Assembly: GCA_009778255.1 (NCBI GenBank)
Contig: WRKD01000164.1
Span: 1 to 11,413, forward strand
Source of the DNA: Bacillota bacterium
GTDB taxonomy: Bacteria > Bacillota > Dehalobacteriia > UBA4068
Length of the DNA: 11,413 nucleotides
Reading direction: 5' to 3'
The position numbers and the translations under genes were made by a program. Numbering within the stretch: position 1 is the first letter of the stretch; each line of letters begins with the position of its first letter. The notes beneath the pieces are model-generated. The model was not told the origin of the DNA, made no database searches, and worked only from the letters and a program-made list of their open reading frames with translations. Shown in pieces: positions 7,701 through 11,413 of the stretch.

Positions 7701-9387
7701 ACAAAACTTGCCGGGTGAGGGCGCTACTTTTCTGCCAGGTGGTTTGCAATTAGCCCGTAATCTTCTGCGCACTGAAGCTCTGCCGCGAGGAAAAAACAAT
7801 ACGGTTATAGATAACCGTTCTGTGGTTTTGTTCTCAGATGGCGAAGCCAATAAGTATACTATGTTGACCAATGATGTACGATACAACACCGGTGTAACGG
7901 TTATTGGCAGTTCCGGGCCAGGTTATGGGTTTGATCCTCAAGCAATTGCGCTCAGCGAAACTATGGCGAATACTGTAAAAAACCTCACCAGTTTTTCGGG
8001 TTATACCAAATATACTTCTTATCTATATACCATTGCTTTCGGTTCCGCCGCCCCAACTAATTGGTTAAGGAATACCATAGCTACCAACCCCACTTATGCG
8101 TATACATCACAAAATGCCGAAGATCTTAATAAAGTTTTTGCCGCTATTGCCAAACGCATCGAGCAATGGGCACAAGCTTGGATTGTTACCGACCCTATGG
8201 GAGCAAATATCGATTTTATCTCAAACATCAGTGGGGAAGATAAAGCCAGCGGATTATTAGATTTTCAAAATAATACGCTGTTTTGGGATTTAAGAAAAGC
8301 AAAAGCCGATTCTTTTGCTAATGATATTTATACCTACACATATACCTATAGAATACGCTTAGATAACACAACCGATAATTTTATTGCGGGAGCAGCCTAT
8401 CCCACCAATAAAACCACCCAGCTAACCTATGTTATGGTGGAAGATTCCCTAATCACCAGCGATTTATTGGTAGGCGATTTTGCTATACCGGCGGTAAAAG
8501 GCTATGCGGGTGGATCATTAACCTTTACAAAAGTGGGCGGTGAAACCACCGCACTACCCGGCTGCAGCTTTAAGCTGACTAACCAAAACAAGGCGGATCA
8601 TGCTCTTTTCACAAACTCTGCTGTAGGAACAGGCGCAGTTTCATTTGCGAACATTCCTTCCGGACACACTTACTCACTGGCAGAAACATTTATGCCGGCT
8701 GCTTACGAAGGCCGCTACCATATGAACGATGAAACATATACTGTAGCAATTTCTTTTGGCAAGACAACTCTTTTCGACAATGAAGGTAATATTATTGACA
8801 AAACTACCTTTAAATTTAACAACCCACTAAAGGGAAGAACGGTTATTGGCTTTGTTTCGCCCATGGCTACTAATGATTTGGGGGAAACAGATTTTCTGCA
8901 AAAGCATGATATTGTTGTTGAGCTAAGATCTACTTTCCTCACAGCCGCACCGGCTGCCTTAAGCACCTATACAGTATTACAAAACTTAGATGGCTTAGGT
9001 AAATTCACTATAGAAAATGTTCCCCTGGGTTCGTATATCTTATATATTAGGCGTCCTGGATATTTGACAAGGGCTATGAAAGTCACCATCTCCGATTCTT
9101 TACCAGATACTGTTGTACTGAGACCGCCGGGCACAGAAGATAATGGTATATTTAATCTATGGGGCGGCGACTGTAATGGCGATTTGATTATTGAGAATAA
9201 AGATTTAATGATGATCATGGAACTGATAGACGAAGGGGTAGATATTAATGACCCACGTTATAATCCGGCTTGCGATTTGAATGCAGACGGCTTTATTGAC
9301 GATATCGATTTACTTATGGTATATGCCAGATTTGGCTTGGTTATCTGGGATTATGCAGGAGCTGATGATATCGATATCTTCAACTAA
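4753..9387 (+). CDS. Secreted multidomain adhesin: L-type lectin, seven Listeria-Bacteroides repeats, vWA, SpaA/Cna-B, dockerin
   Basis: A 1544-residue exported protein, probably binding glycans and surfaces. Residues 1-30 are a signal peptide (MNHRLKYQL, hydrophobic core, cleavage after AFA). Residues about 33-265 resemble bacterial L-type lectins: DGLAFVLHND (104-113) and EFDTYYNAD (142-150) carry the expected Ca/sugar aspartates and asparagine. Seven Listeria-Bacteroides (InlB B-type) repeats fill 271-830. A vWA domain (about 903-1145) has a complete MIDAS: D911-x-S-x-S, T992, D1029. It sits between beta segments, as in pilus tip adhesins. A SpaA/Cna-B-like domain (1255-1360) is followed by a carboxypeptidase-regulatory-like beta domain (about 1362-1465) and a dockerin with two full calcium loops (1473-1484, 1508-1519). 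There is no LPxTG anchor or C-terminal membrane helix, so retention would have to be through the dockerin or other non-covalent contacts. The gene stands alone and is more AT-rich than smc, which hints at acquisition. Exact ligand unknown. Confidence 0.9.
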   Translation: MNHRLKYQLNVLTAAIIIAMLLLFCANAFAIEPTGPPIDSSFDLKGYATINSSGYPNTVRLTPEATYRYGILWSKNKLDLSKPFTSIQSIYLGHNAGYSGTIADGLAFVLHNDARGIEAVADSGAGLGVYGINYIKNSLVIEFDTYYNADATWSSTDPYQAGYNSHCAFIMPSNSRISASDHYNTQWFNARDVWYDLTIEWKPQQVGQMLGGILSYYFEGTGQTSSLYISDVNNLFKSTQVWWGFSGATGQYTSSPAVSFAKMPLPQTISYTLYYNANGGSGAPPVQTNVPANSFPVISTIKPTRDNYNFLGWATFPTSSFAPYQPGTGICIGNSGDITLYAVWEYAPTPVKYTLFYNANGGSGAPPAQTGILANTFPVISTITPTRENYNFLGWAAFPTSSFAPYQPGTSIGIGNSGDLTLYAVWEYAPSPAKFTLFYNANGGSGAPPAQTGIPANTFPPISTIKPTRENYNFLGWATFPTSLYAPYQPGTSIGIGSSGDITLYAIWEYAPAPVKYTLSFDANGGSGAPSPQTELPANSYASISTTVPTRNNHLFLGWAINRENTNPQYLAGGYIYIGTSNITLYAVWLEMAATYTLSFDANGGNGAPNPQTGLKANNYVNISTVVPTRVNYRFLGWALNSQATNPQFIAGGIVYIGNSDITLYAVWAELAVTTYSLVFDANGGSGAPSPQTGLSANAYAVISSTEPIRNNYHFLGWSTDKNATSPQYPAGGFIYIGTTNIILYAVWQAQIVHSYCLSYDANGGSNAPPPQMGIPENTYPTISTIIPIRSGYNFLGWALSSSATEAPFQPGATISIGNANVILYAIWELQSLGASDEQIVIRGRSRHYNSSGYEVPTNPVLGQNSVVSVEKSIAGTNIENEFDLTLTVKTSVDISQVSTSADAAVILVLDISGSMGGINDANTDYMPALRTSAQNFINSLAAEAGDSARYVALVTFETDAKLLYSWTDITNNTNRQIINTYIQNLPGEGATFLPGGLQLARNLLRTEALPRGKNNTVIDNRSVVLFSDGEANKYTMLTNDVRYNTGVTVIGSSGPGYGFDPQAIALSETMANTVKNLTSFSGYTKYTSYLYTIAFGSAAPTNWLRNTIATNPTYAYTSQNAEDLNKVFAAIAKRIEQWAQAWIVTDPMGANIDFISNISGEDKASGLLDFQNNTLFWDLRKAKADSFANDIYTYTYTYRIRLDNTTDNFIAGAAYPTNKTTQLTYVMVEDSLITSDLLVGDFAIPAVKGYAGGSLTFTKVGGETTALPGCSFKLTNQNKADHALFTNSAVGTGAVSFANIPSGHTYSLAETFMPAAYEGRYHMNDETYTVAISFGKTTLFDNEGNIIDKTTFKFNNPLKGRTVIGFVSPMATNDLGETDFLQKHDIVVELRSTFLTAAPAALSTYTVLQNLDGLGKFTIENVPLGSYILYIRRPGYLTRAMKVTISDSLPDTVVLRPPGTEDNGIFNLWGGDCNGDLIIENKDLMMIMELIDEGVDINDPRYNPACDLNADGFIDDIDLLMVYARFGLVIWDYAGADDIDIFN
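5563..7242 (+). repeat. Seven tandem Listeria-Bacteroides (InlB B-type) repeat modules
   Basis: Modules begin at 5563, 5809, 6055, 6301, 6538, 6778 and 7018. The first three are each 246 bp (82 residues), the fourth 237 bp and the next two 240 bp. Each reads roughly Y-T-L-x-Y/F-x-A-N-G-G-x-G-A-P, then P-T-R-x-N-Y-x-F-L-G-W, then I-G-x-x-x-I-T-L-Y-A-V-W, the hallmark of this beta-grasp repeat. Modules 1-3 are nearly identical in DNA and share a T-F-P-T-S segment and an E-Y-A-P linker. Modules 4-7 differ more. They probably form a rigid stalk holding the lectin away from the cell. Confidence 0.9.
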
Positions 9388-9446
9388 TGCGGCCTTCGCT
9401 AAAATAAGAATATTTAATTGCTTCTGCTTATACTATATATCCAGAA

Positions 9447-9484
9447 AATATTGGCTGCTAAACTATTGTTTAGCAGCCAATATT
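9447..9484. terminator. 17-bp perfect inverted repeat between convergent genes, probable bidirectional terminator
   Basis: AATATTGGCTGCTAAAC at 9447-9463 pairs perfectly with 9468-9484 across a TATT loop. It lies 60 bp after the adhesin stop and 115 bp after the stop of the convergent membrane-protein gene. On the minus strand the stem runs into TTTTC, a fair T-run; on the plus strand it is followed by CTAGTACT, a poor one. The rest of the 211-bp gap holds no gene that I can support, only a 10-bp palindrome GGCTGCAGCC at 9504-9513. Confidence 0.6.
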
Positions 9485-9598
9485 CTAGTACTATATCATC
9501 CATGGCTGCAGCCTGAAAAATCATCCAAGCTAAAAATGGGATAATTGAGAAAAGGAGAGTGAACGAAGGACTGCCTGGGTATAATTTCAAATATCTTT

Positions 9599-10747
9599 TC
9601 ACATATATGATGCGAATAAGATAGTCATCCAAACGTAGGTTCCGACAAGCAAAACGAAACACACCGCCAAGCCGATTTTCACAGGCAAGCGCGAAAAATT
9701 GAACCCGATATTTATACCGAAACGGTTGCCAACAAAATAGGCAGGGTCGTTCGGATTGTGATAGAACAGCCCCCACGCCCAGTATTTATCGTCACTCATT
9801 GCGTTGTTGGCGGCAATGTTGCCGCTATCAACGGGCGTATTCGGAACTTCCACTTTTAAGAATACGCCGCCTTGCCCCGCTCTGACGGCAACGACACAAA
9901 GTAAAACAGTCACTACGAGAACCGGCGCAAGTAGAAGCAGTAGGGGGGCATTAAACCCGACGAACAGGCTTTGCATAAAAGTGATTGCGAATGTCACAAC
10001 CACGCTCACCGTCATTGCGCCAATCCCATGCCCCATAAGGCGGCGATATTTTTTATGTTGGGCAAATGATTTCACCGGTTCATTGTGGTCAATTTGCAGT
10101 TTCGCTCTTTCGATGAGAATTCCGCAAAGCCACATAAGCACTACCATGCCAAGACTAAAAAGCGGCATAAACAGGACGACGCCCGGGTTTTTATCTTTCC
10201 AAATGTCCGGCTGTGCGTTGACGCCCCAATGCGTTGGTATGGAATCGGGCAGCGCTGGGTATCTTACCAAGGCGATAACAAATAATACTAATACGAGTAG
10301 GAGAGATATAACATACCAAAAATGGGGCATGGCAGAGAGGTTGCCACGCGTAAAAGTCTCTTTGGTATCTGCGAAAACAATTTCGGGGACGTTCCAACCA
10401 AGACGTTCTTTTAACGCCATCGTCTTGCTGTGATTAGGTACGAAAGCGAACATCTGTATAGCAACTAACGCAAGCGGTAAATACAGGACGGAAAAAATCG
10501 TATAATTCGGCGCGGTTACATATTGCCATATTGAAGCCGCCAAGACGACTATCACGCCAATAATCATTGAGATAACGTAATTTTTCTTCAAAGCTTTTAC
10601 TTCGTCGGTGTTCTGCACCTCCGGCGGTACTTTAACGCCAAACAGGAAAGATTTGCGTGTTAAAAGTGGTATGATTGGTAACAAAGCGCTGCAAAACATT
10701 ATGACGCAGATGTTCATTATGAATAAAAACACATTAAGGTCAGTCAC
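9599..10747 (-). CDS. DUF1648/DUF5808 polytopic membrane protein
   Basis: A 382-residue integral membrane protein of unknown function. I see eight hydrophobic segments, near residues 5-29, 57-77, 84-103, 143-162, 189-211, 239-262, 266-289 and 356-381. Between the fourth and fifth lies YPALPDSIPTHWGVNAQPDIW-type sequence (about 163-183), the DUF1648 signature shared with SdpI-like proteins. Residues about 318-353 (DDKYWAWGLFYHNPNDPAYF and following) match the DUF5808 C-terminal motif. I start it at the GTG at 10747 because GAGGAGG (10762-10756) sits eight bases upstream. This start overlaps the regulator's stop by eight bases, a normal coupled junction, whereas an ATG at 10813 would overlap it by 74 bases without a comparable site. 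Proteins of this type are often paired with YtrA-type regulators; a role in envelope stress or antimicrobial-peptide tolerance is inference only. Confidence 0.85.
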   Translation of the reverse strand: MTDLNVFLFIMNICVIMFCSALLPIIPLLTRKSFLFGVKVPPEVQNTDEVKALKKNYVISMIIGVIVVLAASIWQYVTAPNYTIFSVLYLPLALVAIQMFAFVPNHSKTMALKERLGWNVPEIVFADTKETFTRGNLSAMPHFWYVISLLLVLVLFVIALVRYPALPDSIPTHWGVNAQPDIWKDKNPGVVLFMPLFSLGMVVLMWLCGILIERAKLQIDHNEPVKSFAQHKKYRRLMGHGIGAMTVSVVVTFAITFMQSLFVGFNAPLLLLLAPVLVVTVLLCVVAVRAGQGGVFLKVEVPNTPVDSGNIAANNAMSDDKYWAWGLFYHNPNDPAYFVGNRFGINIGFNFSRLPVKIGLAVCFVLLVGTYVWMTILFASYM

Positions 10748-11126
10748 TGTAAATTCCTCCTCTAATTTTCCGGTAATACTCAGTGCAGACTTCAGCAAAC
10801 GCCTTTTCATCAACGCCGTCGCAAATAGCCTCTGCCACGCACATAGTAAGTTTCTCGGAAAGGGCTGTAGATATTAAGTTACCCGTCTTTTTAGCCGCGA
10901 CAATCGCCGTCGTCCGCCTGTCCATTACGATATAGCCAGCGCCGCGTAATAAGTCATATGTTTTATTTACCGTGTGGAAGTTCACTCCCAAATCGGCAGC
11001 AAGATTACGGGCCGATGGCAGGGATTCGCCCTCCGCAAGCTGCCCTGACGCTATGCCGATAATTATATTGTCGCGCAGTTGCTCATAAATTGGCTTCTCT
11101 GCGTAGACATCAATTTTTACTAACAC
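10740..11126 (-). CDS. GntR-family (YtrA-type) transcriptional repressor
   Basis: A 128-residue DNA-binding protein. Residues about 12-78 form the GntR winged helix: PIYEQLRDNIIIGIASGQL, then LPSARNLAADLGVNFHTVNK (recognition helix), then the wing GYIVMDRR. The remaining 50 or so residues are a short helical tail (AEAICDGVDEKAFAEVCTEYY), the size typical of the YtrA subfamily, too short for a FadR- or HutC-type ligand domain. It starts at a GTG (11126) with GAGGTGG about four bases upstream, counted from its last G. It is first in a two-gene operon with the DUF1648 membrane protein and overlaps that gene by eight bases. The palindrome over its own promoter suggests self-repression of the operon; the inducer is unknown. 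Confidence 0.93.
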   Translation of the reverse strand: MLVKIDVYAEKPIYEQLRDNIIIGIASGQLAEGESLPSARNLAADLGVNFHTVNKTYDLLRGAGYIVMDRRTTAIVAAKKTGNLISTALSEKLTMCVAEAICDGVDEKAFAEVCTEYYRKIRGGIYSD

Positions 11127-11143
11127 TCGACCACCTCATATAT

Positions 11144-11166
11144 CTGATATAGCTATTATATATCAG
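11144..11166. promoter_or_regulatory. Probable operator for the GntR repressor
   Basis: CTGATATA at 11144-11151 and TATATCAG at 11159-11166 form a perfect 8-bp inverted repeat with a seven-base centre. It covers the -10 box and the expected transcription start of the gntR operon, so a bound dimer would block RNA polymerase. Assignment to this regulator rests on position and symmetry. Confidence 0.65.
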
Positions 11167-11183
11167 TATGCAAATCTTGTCAA
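11155..11183 (-). promoter_or_regulatory. Full-consensus sigma-A promoter of the gntR operon
   Basis: On the minus strand a perfect TTGACA (11183-11178) and a perfect TATAAT (11160-11155) are separated by exactly 17 bp. The start site should fall near 11148, giving a leader of about 20 bases with GAGGTGG before the GTG at 11126. Such a strong promoter makes sense if it is normally held off by the overlapping operator. Confidence 0.88.
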
Positions 11184-11295
11184 GAAGAAATAGGTAAAAA
11201 TTTTATCGGAACCTTGCTCCATATGAAGATATTACGGATTTTCACGGATATAAGTATAAGCACCAATCATTATAATTTGTTTACGGGGGTTGAAA

Positions 11296-11413
11296 ATGGG
11301 ACGACCTCAGCAGAAGCGGGATTCCGATTTAGTGGAGCTTATCGTAAGTTTCCGTAAAAAACAACTTAGCATACCAGATATTAAGATTATTCTAGACAGC
11401 AGGGGCTTCAATG
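11296..11413 (+). CDS. N-terminus of a probable transposase (cut by window edge)
   Basis: The visible 39 residues begin MGRPQQKRDSDLVELIVSFR and continue with KKQLSIPDIKIILDSRGFN. The pattern of a basic start, then ELIxSLRKKxLSxxDI and a second helix, resembles the helix-turn-helix beginning of large DDE transposases that open with M-G-R-P. I judge this from memory of such proteins and cannot name the IS family. A GGGGG run six bases before the ATG is the only ribosome-site candidate. A TATAAT at 11271-11276 lies just upstream but has no clear -35 partner. It could instead be another HTH protein. Confidence 0.45.
   Translation, partial: MGRPQQKRDSDLVELIVSFRKKQLSIPDIKIILDSRGFN

Noticed and set aside
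9330..9387. LPxTG-type sortase anchor at the adhesin C-terminus
   Set aside because: The protein ends after the dockerin with an acidic tail; there is no LPxTG motif, hydrophobic helix or positive tail.
9559..9624. Short plus-strand frame starting GTG after AAAGGAG
   Set aside because: The Shine-Dalgarno-like run is almost touching the GTG, the frame is only 21 codons, and it overlaps the 3' end of the convergent gene.
9414..9776. 120-residue minus-strand open frame overlapping the end of the membrane-protein gene
   Set aside because: It reads through the terminator palindrome and overlaps the DUF5808 coding sequence in another frame; no family resemblance.
9599..10813. Longer 404-residue version of the membrane protein starting at the ATG at 10813
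   Set aside because: It would overlap the regulator gene by 74 bases; the GTG at 10747 has a strong, well-spaced GAGGAGG and a coupled junction.

Overview
The window looks like chromosomal DNA from a low-to-mid GC Gram-positive-type bacterium (Bacillota, probably a Clostridia- or Negativicutes-like anaerobe). Reasons: smc and ftsY lie in tandem on one strand, FtsY lacks an acidic N-terminal extension, Shine-Dalgarno sequences are strong, a YtrA-type GntR regulator is present, and there is a large secreted adhesin built from Listeria-Bacteroides repeats, a pilus-tip-type vWA domain, a SpaA/Cna-B domain and a dockerin. I cannot name the genus from the sequence.

Layout. (1) 1-334, minus: 5' part of ftsY, cut by the window edge inside the P-loop. 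(2) 335-681: smc-ftsY gap holding the N-terminal relic of a REP-associated tyrosine transposase (RAYT), three tandem 35-bp units, a G-loop hairpin and a CACTCA-rich minisatellite. (3) 682-4251, minus: complete smc. (4) 4252-4752: divergent intergenic region with a probable smc promoter, leader inverted repeats, a second copy of the same G-loop hairpin, a pyrimidine-rich stretch and a good promoter facing right. (5) 4753-9387, plus: a 1544-residue secreted multidomain adhesin, visibly more AT-rich than smc. (6) 9388-9598: convergent gap with a 17-bp perfect inverted repeat that probably ends transcription from both sides. (7) 9599-11126, minus: a two-gene operon of a GntR/YtrA-type repressor and an eight-helix DUF1648/DUF5808 membrane protein, with a full-consensus promoter overlapped by a palindromic operator. 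(8) 11296 to the end, plus: start of a probable transposase.

How the parts relate. smc and ftsY are housekeeping genes (chromosome compaction and SRP-dependent membrane targeting) that are often co-transcribed; here repeat and transposase debris separates them. The adhesin stands alone with its own promoter and terminator, and its composition suggests a different history. The GntR/membrane pair looks like a small self-repressed module of the kind that responds to envelope or antimicrobial stress. The most unusual signals are the RAYT relic with the hairpin inside its reading frame, the matching hairpin beyond the other end of smc, and the mosaic adhesin with signs of repeat-to-repeat DNA exchange. 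I see no clear novel defence or RNA-guided system.
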